A DNA stretch of 49,472 nt from Deltaproteobacteria bacterium (GTDB lineage Bacteria; Myxococcota_A; UBA796; UBA2385). The first letter of the stretch is position 1. Each line of letters begins with the position of its first letter. The DNA lies in NCBI GenBank assembly GCA_018401435.1, contig JAGYJW010000051.1:1-49472 (forward strand). Direction: 5' to 3'. Below, one piece after another: positions 8,696 to 17,163 of this stretch. The notes beneath the pieces were generated by a model, which was given only the letters and a program-made list of their open reading frames with translations, was not told the origin of the DNA and made no database searches. A program made the position numbers and the translations under genes.

Positions 8696-11600
8696 ATGCT
8701 CTTTGACGCGGTCATCCGGTGGTCCCTTCGGAATCGTGGCGTGGTGCTCGTGCTCTGGGGCCTGATCGCCGTCGCCGGCCTGCTTTCCCTGCAGCGCCTG
8801 CCCCTCGACGCCTTTCCCGACACCACGCCGGTTCAGGTGCAGGTCAACACCAGCTCCCAGGCCCTGTCGCCCGAAGAGATCGAGCGCCAGGTCACCTGGC
8901 CCGTGGAGCAGGCCTTGTCGGGCCTGCCCGACCTGGTCGAGCTGCGCTCGCTGTCGCGCTTCGGGCTCTCCCAGGTCACCCTGGTCTTTGCCGAGGACGC
9001 CGACATCTGGCGCGCCCGCCAGGCGGTCGCCGAGCGCCTGGGCCGGGTCTCGCTGCCGGAGGGGGTCGCCCGCCCGGCCCTGGGACCGGTGGCCACCGGC
9101 CTGGGGGAGGTCTTCCACTACCTGGTGCGGGGCGCGCCCGACGCCGCCCGGCCTCCGTCGCTGGCCGAGCTGCGCGCGGCCCAGGACTGGGTGATCGCCC
9201 CGCAGCTGCGGGCCGTGCCCGGCGTGGCCGAGGTCAACAGCTGGGGCGGCGACGAGCGGCGCATCGAGGTGGAGGTCACGCCCGCCGCCCTCGACCGCTA
9301 TGGGCTGACCCTCGATGATCTCCTGGCCGCGTTGGCCGGCGACAACCGCAACGTCGGCGGCGGAAGCATCGACCGCGCGGGGGAGGCCACCCTGGTGCAG
9401 GGGATCGGTCGCTTCGAGCGTGTCGCCGATATCGCCGAGGTGGTGGTGGCCACGCGACGCGGCGTGCCCATCACCGTGGGGGACCTGGCCCTGGTGCGGG
9501 AGGGCCGGGAGATCCGGCGCGGCGCGGTCACGTCGCAAGGACAAGGCGAGGTGGTGCTGGGGCTGGGCTTCATGCTCATGGGCGAGAATAGCGCGGAGGT
9601 CACCCGGCGCTTGGAGCTGCGCCTGGCCGAGGCGGCGACCTCGCTGCCCCAAGACATCGAGGTGAAGACCGTCTATGAGCGGACCTGGCTGGTGGACCAG
9701 GTGCTGGACACGGTGCGGGGCAACCTCTTGGAGGGGGCGGTGCTGGTCATCGCCGTGCTCTTCGCCTTCCTCGGCAACTGGCGCGCGGGCCTGGTCGTGG
9801 CCCTCATCATCCCGCTCTCCCTGCTCTTTGCCGCCAACTGGATGCTCCAGCTGGGCATCGCGGGCAGCCTGATGAGCCTGGGCGCCATCGACTTCGGCCT
9901 GGTGGTGGACAGCTCCATCGTGCAGGTGGAGAATGCCGTGCGGCGGCTTGGGGAGCGCCCCACAGAGGATCCGGTCCAGGTGGTGGGCGATTCGGCGCTG
10001 GAGGTGCGCAAACCCACCCTCTTTGGCGAGCTGATCATCCTGGTGGTCTACCTGCCGGTGCTCGCCCTCGAAGGCACGGAGGGCCAGCTCTTTCGGCCCA
10101 TGGCGCTGACGGTGGTCTTTGCCTTGTTGGGGTCGATGCTGGCCTCCATCAGCCTGGTGCCGGTGCTCACCAGCCTGGCCGTGCGGGGTGCCCAAGCGGG
10201 CCCGCACCCCGAAAACGCCCTGGTCCGTGGGCTTCAGCGGGCCTACCGACCCCTGCTGAGACGCGCATTGGATGCGCCCGGGCTTGTCTTGGCTGCGGCC
10301 TTGCTGCTGGGGGGCAACGCGGCCTTTCTGGCAACCCGCCTGGGCAGCGAATTCGTGCCCCGCCTGTCCGAGGGGGCGGTGGTCATCAACACGGTGCGGC
10401 TGGCCAGCATCTCCCTGGACGAGTCGGTGCGATATGGCACCCGGATCGAGCGGGTGCTGCTGGAGCGCTTCCCCCAGGAGGTCGCGCAGGTCTGGACCCG
10501 CACCGGCAGCGCCGAGGTGGCCACGGACCCCATGGGCATCGAGCTGTCCGACCTCTTCGTCACCCTGACCCCGCGCGCGCAGTGGACCCGGGCCCAGACC
10601 CAGGCGGAGCTGGTGGCCGCAATGGAGGCTGAGCTATCTGTTTTGCCAGGGATGAACCTTGTCTTTTCGCAGCCCATCGAGATGCGGGTAAACGAGATGG
10701 TCGCTGGGGTGCGATCCGATCTGGGCATCAAGGTCTTTGGTGACGATCTGGACCGGATGCGCGAGATTGCATTGCAAATCGAAGGGGTGGTGAAGTCGGT
10801 GGAGGGCGCTGGAGACGTCAGCGTGGAGCAGGTCACCGGCCTGCCTGTGTTGCGCGCCGAGGTGAACCGGTCGGTGCTCGCCCGCCATGGCCTGTCAACG
10901 CGCGGCGTGTTGCAAGCCGTCCAAGCCATCGGCGGCATCGACGTGGGCGAGCTCTACGAGGGTGAGCGGCGCACCCCCATCGCCTTGCGCCTGTCCGACG
11001 CGGCCTTGCGGGACCCCGAGCAGGTCGCGGCCTTGATGGTCACCGGGCCGGGCGGCATCCGGCTGCCCCTTGGCACTGTGGCCAGGGTTGTGCGCGAGGA
11101 GGGGCCGAGCGCCATCCAGCGCGAGTGGGGGCGGCGGCGCCTCGTCGTCTCGTCGAATGTGCGGGATCGGGACCTGGGCAGCTTCGTCGCCGAGGTGAAG
11201 CAACGCATCCAGGACGAGATCGCGCTGCCCGAGGGCTGGAGCATCCGCTATGGTGGTCAGTTCGAACACTACGAGCGGGCCCGGCAGCGCCTTCTGGTGG
11301 TGGTGCCGCTGGCCCTGGCCCTCGTCGGCCTGCTGCTCTATGCGGCCTATGGCAGGGCCATCGACGCCCTCCGGGTCTTTGCGGGTGTGCCCTTTGCCGC
11401 GGTGGGTGGCGTCGCCGCGCTCTGGCTGCGGGGCTTGCCTTTCAGCGTCTCTGCGGCCATTGGCTTTGTGGCCCTGTCGGGCGTGGCTGTATTGGGTGAT
11501 ATGGTCCTGGTGTCCACCATCCGGCGGAACCTGGACGCGGGGCTGCCGTTGCGGCAGGCGGTCGAGGGCGCGGCCCACGAGCGGCTTCGCCCGGTGCTGA

Positions 11601-11773
11601 TGACCGGCCTGGTCGCCGCCCTCGGCTTTCTGCCCATGGCGATCCAGACCGGCATCGGGGCCGAGGTGCAGCGACCCCTGGCCACCGTCGTCATCGGCGG
11701 CCTGCTCTCATCGACAGCCCTCACCCTGCTGGTGCTGCCGGTGCTCTTCACCCTGACCCGGAGGGCGCGATGA
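8696..11773 (+). CDS. czcA: Heavy-metal RND pump, CzcA family
   Basis: A full-length (1025 residues) HME-type RND inner-membrane pump: TM1 at the N-terminus, a large periplasmic loop (PLDAFPDTTPVQVQVNT), TM2-6, a second loop, and TM7-12 ending in LTRRAR. The TM4 signature reads GAIDFGLVVDSSIVQVEN. It keeps the Asp-Asp-Glu pattern (DFG, VVD, VEN) of CzcA-type Zn/Co/Cd exporters rather than the CusA-type arrangement, so divalent cation export is favoured. It is translationally coupled to the thioredoxin gene by a 4-base ATGA overlap. No outer-membrane (CzcC/TolC) gene is in the operon, so a shared channel must come from elsewhere. Confidence 0.95.
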   Translation: MLFDAVIRWSLRNRGVVLVLWGLIAVAGLLSLQRLPLDAFPDTTPVQVQVNTSSQALSPEEIERQVTWPVEQALSGLPDLVELRSLSRFGLSQVTLVFAEDADIWRARQAVAERLGRVSLPEGVARPALGPVATGLGEVFHYLVRGAPDAARPPSLAELRAAQDWVIAPQLRAVPGVAEVNSWGGDERRIEVEVTPAALDRYGLTLDDLLAALAGDNRNVGGGSIDRAGEATLVQGIGRFERVADIAEVVVATRRGVPITVGDLALVREGREIRRGAVTSQGQGEVVLGLGFMLMGENSAEVTRRLELRLAEAATSLPQDIEVKTVYERTWLVDQVLDTVRGNLLEGAVLVIAVLFAFLGNWRAGLVVALIIPLSLLFAANWMLQLGIAGSLMSLGAIDFGLVVDSSIVQVENAVRRLGERPTEDPVQVVGDSALEVRKPTLFGELIILVVYLPVLALEGTEGQLFRPMALTVVFALLGSMLASISLVPVLTSLAVRGAQAGPHPENALVRGLQRAYRPLLRRALDAPGLVLAAALLLGGNAAFLATRLGSEFVPRLSEGAVVINTVRLASISLDESVRYGTRIERVLLERFPQEVAQVWTRTGSAEVATDPMGIELSDLFVTLTPRAQWTRAQTQAELVAAMEAELSVLPGMNLVFSQPIEMRVNEMVAGVRSDLGIKVFGDDLDRMREIALQIEGVVKSVEGAGDVSVEQVTGLPVLRAEVNRSVLARHGLSTRGVLQAVQAIGGIDVGELYEGERRTPIALRLSDAALRDPEQVAALMVTGPGGIRLPLGTVARVVREEGPSAIQREWGRRRLVVSSNVRDRDLGSFVAEVKQRIQDEIALPEGWSIRYGGQFEHYERARQRLLVVVPLALALVGLLLYAAYGRAIDALRVFAGVPFAAVGGVAALWLRGLPFSVSAAIGFVALSGVAVLGDMVLVSTIRRNLDAGLPLRQAVEGAAHERLRPVLMTGLVAALGFLPMAIQTGIGAEVQRPLATVVIGGLLSSTALTLLVLPVLFTLTRRAR

Positions 11774-12276
11774 GCCGCCTGCCCCGCGCCTTGCTCGCCT
11801 TGGGCGCGCTGCAGGCCCTGCTGGTGGGCGGATACCTGCTGGTTGAGCGGGGCCGCCAGCCGGGGCCGGCCTTTGCCGTCGAGCGGTTGGACGAGGCGGC
11901 GCCGGCGCTGGTGGTGGAGCAGGCCGGGCGCTCGCACCCAATTCCGAGCGCCCCCCACCTGGTGCATTTCTGGGCCAGCTGGTGCGCCCCCTGTGTGGCG
12001 GAGCTGCCCGAGCTGCTGGCAGCGACGCAGGCCGAAGGCGTTGCGCTGGTCGCCGTGACGGACGAGCCCTGGCCCACCGTCGAGGCTTGGTTTGGCGGCA
12101 GGGTGCCGGCTGGGGTGGTGCGCGATTCAACCGGCGAGGCCGCCGCCCGGTGGCGGGTATCGGGGCTGCCGGACACCTTCGTCGTCTCCGATGGGCGACT
12201 CGTCGGGCGCATGGGCGGGCCGCGGGACTGGTCCAGCCCCGAGGCCCGGGCCTTTCTGCGGGGGCTTGCGCCATGA
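11770..12276 (+). CDS. TlpA-like membrane-anchored thioredoxin
   Basis: A 168-residue thioredoxin-fold protein with one N-terminal membrane anchor (ALLALGALQALLVGGYLL) and the redox motif WCAPC (Cys72, Cys75) in VHFWASWCAPCVAELPE. A cis-Pro segment (VSGLPDTFVV) follows. It overlaps the pump gene by four bases (ATGA), so the two are co-translated. In this setting it probably keeps the many Cys residues of the upstream lipoprotein and adaptor motifs reduced and metal-binding (inference). Confidence 0.9.
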   Translation: MSRLPRALLALGALQALLVGGYLLVERGRQPGPAFAVERLDEAAPALVVEQAGRSHPIPSAPHLVHFWASWCAPCVAELPELLAATQAEGVALVAVTDEPWPTVEAWFGGRVPAGVVRDSTGEAAARWRVSGLPDTFVVSDGRLVGRMGGPRDWSSPEARAFLRGLAP

Positions 12277-12395
12277 CGCGCGCGGTCCTGAGCCTGTCCG
12301 CCGCGTTGGCCGGCGCTGTCGCCAGCGCGGCGGCCCCGGGCTGCCATCGGCTTCGGCCCGGATCGGGCGGCCCCCCCCTTTCCCCCAGGGCGTGA
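12273..12395 (+). CDS. 40-codon ORF with signal peptide, probably a truncated gene
   Basis: It starts with an ATGA overlap on the thioredoxin gene. It encodes a convincing export signal (AVLSLSAALAGAVASAAA) but then only about 18 residues before a stop. Most likely the last operon gene lost its body at a deletion junction near 12360. From 12396 to 12614 I find no coding signal. Confidence 0.4.
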   Translation: MTRAVLSLSAALAGAVASAAAPGCHRLRPGSGGPPLSPRA

Positions 12396-12614
12396 TGTGA
12401 GAGAGGGCACGATGCCCGAGAACGCCCTGAGCGTGGGGACCTCGACCCGGAACTTGGCCCTGGCCCCGGCCCGGACCTCGGGACTTGGGAGCGCCCGCGG
12501 CGGGTGGTGTTGCTGCGGCCCACCGTGAGCGCACCGTTCATGCACCGGTCCCGGCAGCGCAGCCGGTCATGGCTGGGCCTGACCCTGGGACGGTGCGCCC
12601 ACGGTGGGTGCCGC

Positions 12615-13553
12615 TCAGTCGGCCCCGACCGCATCGCGGGCGACGCGCTTCACCAAGCCGCGCAGCCAGCGAGACGCCGGGTCCGCGTCGAATCGTGGGT
12701 GCCACGACATATACTCGCGGTAAACGGGCAGGGCGATGGGCGGCTCCACGATGCGAACGGGCAGCCTGTCTGCAAAGTAGCGGGCGAGCTGGTGCGGACA
12801 GGTGAGCAGCAGATCGGTCTCGGCCACGAGCAGGGCTGCCGACATGAAGAATCGGGTGCGGACGGCGATTCGGCGGACGAGTCCCCGCTCTGCGAGGGCA
12901 TGGTCGACCAGGCCGGGGGTGCGCTCGTCGCTGATGGTGATCAGGACCTGAGGGGTGGCCGCGTAGGTCTCGAGGTCCAGGGCCTCGCCCACATGCGGGT
13001 GATCCTCGCGCACCAGGCAAACGAAGCGCTCGGGGTAGAGGGCCTCGCTGAGGATGCCGGGCAGGTCGGTGATCAGCGCGGCGACCACAAGGTCCACGTC
13101 GCCCTCGACGAGGGAGGCGGCGTCCACGAGCCCGAGGGCAGCGCCCTGGCGCCGCACCGGCCGAATCTCGACGTCGATCCCGGGCGCCTCCGAGACGAGG
13201 CTGCGGGCGATGCCGGGCAGCAAGAGGGTGCTGATGAAGTCTGGCGCGAGCAGGACGAAGCCCCGCTCCGCACGGCTCGGGTCGAACTGAAGCCCGCCTG
13301 AGACGGCTCGCTCGAGGTCTCGGAGCGCCCTGCGGATGGGCCCCCGCAGCTCCACCGACAGCGGCGTCGGGACCAGCCCGGCGCCGGCCCGCACCAGCAG
13401 GGGGTCGTCGAAGAGCTCCCGCAGCGCCTTGAGGGAGTGACTCATGGCCGAGGGGGTGACGCCCTGGCGCTCGGCCGCCCGGGTGACGCTCTCTTCGGTG
13501 AGCAGGAGGTCCAGGGCCACCAGGAGGTTGGCGTTGATGCGGGTCAGGTCCAT
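12615..13553 (-). CDS. LysR-family transcriptional regulator
   Basis: A 312-residue LysR regulator. The N-terminal winged helix-turn-helix is clear (ALDLLLTEESVTRAAERQGV, TPSAMSHSLKALRELFDDPL, LVRAGAGLVPT), followed by the two-lobed effector-binding domain. The start MDLTRINANLL is typical of the family. It is transcribed away from a DUF4345-like membrane protein gene 135 bases off, its probable target. Effector unknown. Confidence 0.92.
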   Translation of the reverse strand: MDLTRINANLLVALDLLLTEESVTRAAERQGVTPSAMSHSLKALRELFDDPLLVRAGAGLVPTPLSVELRGPIRRALRDLERAVSGGLQFDPSRAERGFVLLAPDFISTLLLPGIARSLVSEAPGIDVEIRPVRRQGAALGLVDAASLVEGDVDLVVAALITDLPGILSEALYPERFVCLVREDHPHVGEALDLETYAATPQVLITISDERTPGLVDHALAERGLVRRIAVRTRFFMSAALLVAETDLLLTCPHQLARYFADRLPVRIVEPPIALPVYREYMSWHPRFDADPASRWLRGLVKRVARDAVGAD

Positions 13554-13688
13554 GGTGCATCCCAGCGGGGGAACATTAGCAGAGCTCAACATGTCATGAG
13601 GAGCTTTCCTTTGTAAAGGGGACAGGGCCGCCGTATTCCTGGATCCATCGGATGGCGAGACTCCCTCGCGTCCACCAGGAGTGAGCCC
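13554..13688. promoter_or_regulatory. Divergent promoter region with small palindromes
   Basis: The 135-base gap between the divergent LysR and membrane-protein genes is more AT-rich than its surroundings. It contains CCTTT-GT-AAAGG (13608-13619, perfect 5-base arms) and GCTCAACATGTCATGAGGAGC (about 13584-13604), whose ends (GCTC...GAGC) are complementary. These are candidate LysR sites; no clear -35/-10 pair was seen. Confidence 0.35.
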
Positions 13689-14096
13689 ATGTCGAAGACC
13701 TTCGCAGCCAAGTTCGTGGCCTACAGCACCTGCGTATTTCTGACGCCCTTCTGCCTCGCGGCCTACTTCGACCCCATGTCCACCTTCAACCTGGGCAGCA
13801 TCGGGCTGGAGCCTTCGGCGGCAGAGTACCTGACTGGAATCTCCAATATCCGAGGCTCCATCGGCGGTCTCCGGCTCGGGATCATCGCGATGATGATCGG
13901 TGGCGCCCGCTTCGGGAGGCGTGATCTGAGCCTGGCCGCGGCCATCCTGGTGGGTGCGGTGTCCGCCGGGCGCTTCCTCAGCCTGGGCCTGGATGGCTGG
14001 AACCTGCTGAGCTTCATCACGGCCTCCTGGGAGGTCGTGATCACGGTGGCCATGCTCCACCTCGGTGGCTTCCTCGCCGCGGGGGACCGCAAGTGA
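13689..14096 (+). CDS. DUF4345-like small membrane protein
   Basis: A 135-residue protein with four predicted transmembrane helices (around residues 8-27, 58-75, 82-100 and 112-130). The loop sequence IRGSIGGLRLGI and the overall length suit the DUF4345 family. AGGAG precedes the ATG. Its divergent arrangement with the LysR gene suggests control by it. Function unknown. Confidence 0.75.
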   Translation: MSKTFAAKFVAYSTCVFLTPFCLAAYFDPMSTFNLGSIGLEPSAAEYLTGISNIRGSIGGLRLGIIAMMIGGARFGRRDLSLAAAILVGAVSAGRFLSLGLDGWNLLSFITASWEVVITVAMLHLGGFLAAGDRK

Positions 14097-14247
14097 TGAG
14101 CAGCGCTCATGCGCTCCCCCACTGGCCCCGCATCCGTCCATGTCGCGCATGGACGAGGTCGCGCGGGTGACCGGAGCCAACGGCGTTGACCGGAGCCAAC
14201 GGCGTCTGTGGCGCGCGTGCCCCTTTCACCAAGGGGGTCGCGACCCC
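14096..14247. repeat. Hairpin and tandem-repeat zone between convergent genes
   Basis: The gap between two converging genes holds five repeat structures. ATGAGC-AGC-GCTCAT lies at 14096-14110. CGTCCATG-TCGCG-CATGGACG lies at 14135-14155. A perfect 19-base tandem duplication (TGACCGGAGCCAACGGCGT) fills 14168-14186 and 14187-14205. CCCCTT-TCACC-AAGGGG lies at 14220-14236, and the palindrome GGGGTCGCGACCCC at 14234-14247. The last two overlap and could not form together. These may act as bidirectional terminators, though no T-tract is present. Confidence 0.6.
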
Positions 14248-14249
14248 GG

Positions 14250-14633
14250 TCAGCGGGCCCCGCCGGCCTCACAGGCGAGCCACAGCTCGAGCCGTTCGAG
14301 ATCGCGGGCGGGCACGCCGCCGCCGGGGGGCATCGACGCCGGCGACCCCAGCACCGTCGCTCGGATGGCCCCGAGCTGGGCCATCGCCTGGGCCCGGTCG
14401 TCGAAGGTCACCGACTCGGGCGCGCCGTAGCGGTCGGTCGCGGTCGATGCGTGACAGCCCTGGCAATACACCGACAAGAAGCCGGCCCCGAAGGTGTCGT
14501 AGTTGAGCGCCTCGGTCCCCGAGCACAGGTCCTCTGGGTCCCCGGAGTCGGCCGCAGCCCCGCACCCGCAAGCCAAGGCGAGGGCAAGCCGCGCGCCTCG
14601 CACACTGGACACGAATTTGCGAGCTTGTGACAT
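14250..14633 (-). CDS. Small c-type cytochrome-like lipoprotein
   Basis: A 127-residue lipoprotein (RLALALAC lipobox) with one haem-attachment motif CQGCH in GFLSVYCQGCHAST and a downstream MPPGGG segment whose Met is a candidate axial ligand. This matches the short cytochrome-like modules found with DUF1588/DUF1592 genes. The start is set by AGGAG seven bases before the ATG at 14633. It is divergent from the 14660 gene, with only 26 bases between the two starts, so any promoters must overlap coding DNA. Confidence 0.8.
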   Translation of the reverse strand: MSQARKFVSSVRGARLALALACGCGAAADSGDPEDLCSGTEALNYDTFGAGFLSVYCQGCHASTATDRYGAPESVTFDDRAQAMAQLGAIRATVLGSPASMPPGGGVPARDLERLELWLACEAGGAR

Positions 14634-14659
14634 CTCAGCTCCTGATGTAGTCTTCACCC

Positions 14660-15544
14660 ATGTGGCTTCTACTGTCCATCGCATGCGGGGGCCCCGATGG
14701 CCCCAGGGCGGGACCGACCGAGTGGACCTTCGACGCCGAGCCTCCGGGCCGTGTGGCCCTCGCGCCGGAGGACCTCGACCAGGGCTTCGCCGACCTGGTG
14801 GCCCACCTCGCCGACATCAACCCGGTGGGCGCCCACGCGGGCCACGCTTGGGCCATGAGCTACCGCGACGGTGGCTGCCCGGTGATGGACGAGCACAACG
14901 GCCAGGACCTGTGGTGGGGAGACTGCGAGACCGAAGCGGGCACGCTCTTCCAGGGCTTCAGCCTCTATACCCGCATCTACGGCATTCCGGTCGGCGACGA
15001 GTGGGTGCACCACTACCTCTGGTACCACAGCCACATGGTCGTCGAGCCCGCGTCGGGCGGCGCCTACCTTGCGCTGGGCGACAACGAGGTCCGCGGCGTC
15101 GAGCGCAGCGACGGCGCGCGCGAGCAGTCGGTCTACCTGCTGGGCGACCACCGGTGGACCGAGCGCGACGACGACAGCACCTGGCTGCAGAAGGACCTCA
15201 GCGTGTGGCTTTATATGGTGGCGAGCGAGGTCGAGGGCGGCCACGCCTTCGAGCTGAACGGGGGCGCCAGCCGGCTCCCCGGAACCCTCGCTGCGGTCGA
15301 GATCGCCCACGCCGAGCTCTCCGAGGCGCCGGGGGCCTGCCCCTTGGAGCCCGCGGGGGAAATGCGCGTGTGGGAGCCCTCCGGCGGCTGGTACGACGTG
15401 ACCTTCGATGGCGCAGACGCGTCGGGGGCGGCCAACGAGGCCTGCGACGGCTGCGGCACCATCTGGTTTGACGGGGCCCCAGTCGGCCCGGTGTGCGCTG
15501 ACTTCTCCCCCTTCTTGACTTGGGAGAGCGGGTGGAAGTGGTGA
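14660..15544 (+). CDS. Hypothetical lipoprotein
   Basis: A 294-residue protein with a very short signal and lipobox (MWLLLSIAC). The mature part is rich in Trp, His and acidic residues (VGDEWVHHYLWYHSHMV; YLLGDHRWTERDDDSTW) and ends with a Cys cluster (CDGCGTIWFDG). I recognise no family. It is translationally coupled to the next gene by a GTGA overlap, so it probably works with the DUF1588-like protein. No good ribosome-binding site precedes the ATG, and an in-frame stop upstream leaves no earlier start. Confidence 0.65.
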   Translation: MWLLLSIACGGPDGPRAGPTEWTFDAEPPGRVALAPEDLDQGFADLVAHLADINPVGAHAGHAWAMSYRDGGCPVMDEHNGQDLWWGDCETEAGTLFQGFSLYTRIYGIPVGDEWVHHYLWYHSHMVVEPASGGAYLALGDNEVRGVERSDGAREQSVYLLGDHRWTERDDDSTWLQKDLSVWLYMVASEVEGGHAFELNGGASRLPGTLAAVEIAHAELSEAPGACPLEPAGEMRVWEPSGGWYDVTFDGADASGAANEACDGCGTIWFDGAPVGPVCADFSPFLTWESGWKW

Positions 15545-17142
15545 GCCCGTCCCCGAGGGGCGCCGGCCTCGCCCTCGTCGCGCTGGTGGCCTGCGGGGGC
15601 GATCCCCAGCCGCCCGTCCGGCCGCCCGGCCTGGCCCCCGCCGCGTTGCTGTCGCGGGCGAGCCTCGACCTGCGCGGCGTGCGCCCCTCGCTGGCCGAGC
15701 TGCGGGCCGCCGAGGCGGATCCTGCGTCCATCGACGACAGGCTGCTCGGCTACCTCGACGACCCCCGCGTGGGCTGGCGCACCGCGCTGCTCTTCGACGA
15801 CGCCTGGCGCACCCGGGCCAACGACTTCGACATCAACGGCGCCAACTATGCCGTGCGAGACGAGGCCAGGTTCCTGGTGGCCATGGGCGAGGAGCCCCTG
15901 CGGGTGCTGGCCCGGGTGGTGGACGAGGACCTGCCCTATACCGAGCTCTTGGTGGGCGACTGGACCATGGCCGACCCCTACCTCGCGGAGTGGTTCTCGG
16001 TGGACTACCCCGCCGGCGCCACCGGCTGGCAGCTCAGCCGCTACACCGACAGCCGGCCCAATGCCGGCGTGCTCAGCACCTCTGGGCTCTGGTGGCGCAA
16101 CACAAGCACCTTCGCCAATGCAAACCGAGGCCGGGCCAACGCATTGTCCCGGATGTTCTTGTGCCGGGACTACCTGGCGGTGCCCATCGAGACCGACGCG
16201 GAGATCGACCTGCTCGATGAGGACTCCATCGCCGACGCCCTTCGCGAGAGCGAGGGCTGCGCGGCCTGCCACCACAGCCTCGATCCGTTGGGCGCCTATC
16301 TTTGGGGCTTCTACGACGAGCAGGCCTGGAACCCCCTCGACCTCGGCCAATACAACCCCGAACGCGAGCGGCGCTGGGAGGAGGCGGGCACATCGGGGCC
16401 GGCCTACTATGGGCAGCCCGGCGCGGGCCTCGCCGATCTTGGCCACCAGCTCGCGGCCGACCCGCGCATGGTGGAGTGCGCCGTGCAGCAGACCTTCGAG
16501 GTGCTCGCGGGCCGCCCGGCCACGGTCGAGGACACGCAAGAGCTGCTGGCCCACCGAGAAGCCTTCCTGGCCGCCAAGCTGTCCCTGAAGAGCCTCATGG
16601 CCGAGGTCCTGGTGGCCGACCCCTACCAGGGCCGGGGGCCACGCGGGGTCTCGCACAAGGTCGCCGACCCCGACCTGGTTGCCAGCGCCATCGCCGATCT
16701 CACCGGCTTCCGCTTCGTCTCGGACGGGCACACCGTCATCCAGCACGACGCATTCGGGCTGCGGACGCTCGGGGGCGCCGGGTCGGTCACCTATGGGCAG
16801 GCCGACGCTGCAGAGGCCACCCCCATGTCGGTGCTCATCGTGGGCCGGCTGGCCGAGGCCGCCGCCTGGCACGCCGTCGCCCACGATCTGGCCCACCCCG
16901 ACGCGCCCCGGCTCCTCACCCGGGTCGATCCACAGGTGCGGCCCTCCGACGCCGACCTGACCGCACAGCTCCAAGATCTCCACCTGCGGGTGCTGGCCCG
17001 GTCGGTCGAGGCCAGCAGCGACGAGATCGCCGACAGCGCGCTGCTGTGGCGCGATGTCTTCGATTTGACCGGCTCGCCGCAGCAGGCCTGGTCCGCCGTG
17101 GTCGCCGGGCTGCTGCGCGACCCCGACTTCCTCCTCTATTGA
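15541..17142 (+). CDS. DUF1588/DUF1592-type haem-motif lipoprotein
   Basis: A 533-residue lipoprotein; GTG start overlapping the previous stop, lipobox LALVALVAC. Near the N-terminus it has LLSRASLDLRGVRPSLAEL, which recalls the start of DUF1549/DUF1592 proteins. Near residue 240 it has the motif CAACHHSLDPLGAYLWGF, the C-x2-C-H...D-P-x-G pattern of DUF1588 with a potential haem site. Such proteins usually pair with a DUF1501 partner, and one follows here. Their role is not established; in planctomycetes and myxobacteria they are surface proteins often grouped with sulfatases and cytochromes. Confidence 0.75.
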   Translation: MSPSPRGAGLALVALVACGGDPQPPVRPPGLAPAALLSRASLDLRGVRPSLAELRAAEADPASIDDRLLGYLDDPRVGWRTALLFDDAWRTRANDFDINGANYAVRDEARFLVAMGEEPLRVLARVVDEDLPYTELLVGDWTMADPYLAEWFSVDYPAGATGWQLSRYTDSRPNAGVLSTSGLWWRNTSTFANANRGRANALSRMFLCRDYLAVPIETDAEIDLLDEDSIADALRESEGCAACHHSLDPLGAYLWGFYDEQAWNPLDLGQYNPERERRWEEAGTSGPAYYGQPGAGLADLGHQLAADPRMVECAVQQTFEVLAGRPATVEDTQELLAHREAFLAAKLSLKSLMAEVLVADPYQGRGPRGVSHKVADPDLVASAIADLTGFRFVSDGHTVIQHDAFGLRTLGGAGSVTYGQADAAEATPMSVLIVGRLAEAAAWHAVAHDLAHPDAPRLLTRVDPQVRPSDADLTAQLQDLHLRVLARSVEASSDEIADSALLWRDVFDLTGSPQQAWSAVVAGLLRDPDFLLY

Positions 17143-17163
17143 CGCCTGCTTCGGAGCGGCTCC

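Noticed and set aside
8411..10207. 598-codon reverse-strand open frame
   Set aside because: Antisense to the adaptor and CzcA genes; Gly/Gln/His-rich nonsense.
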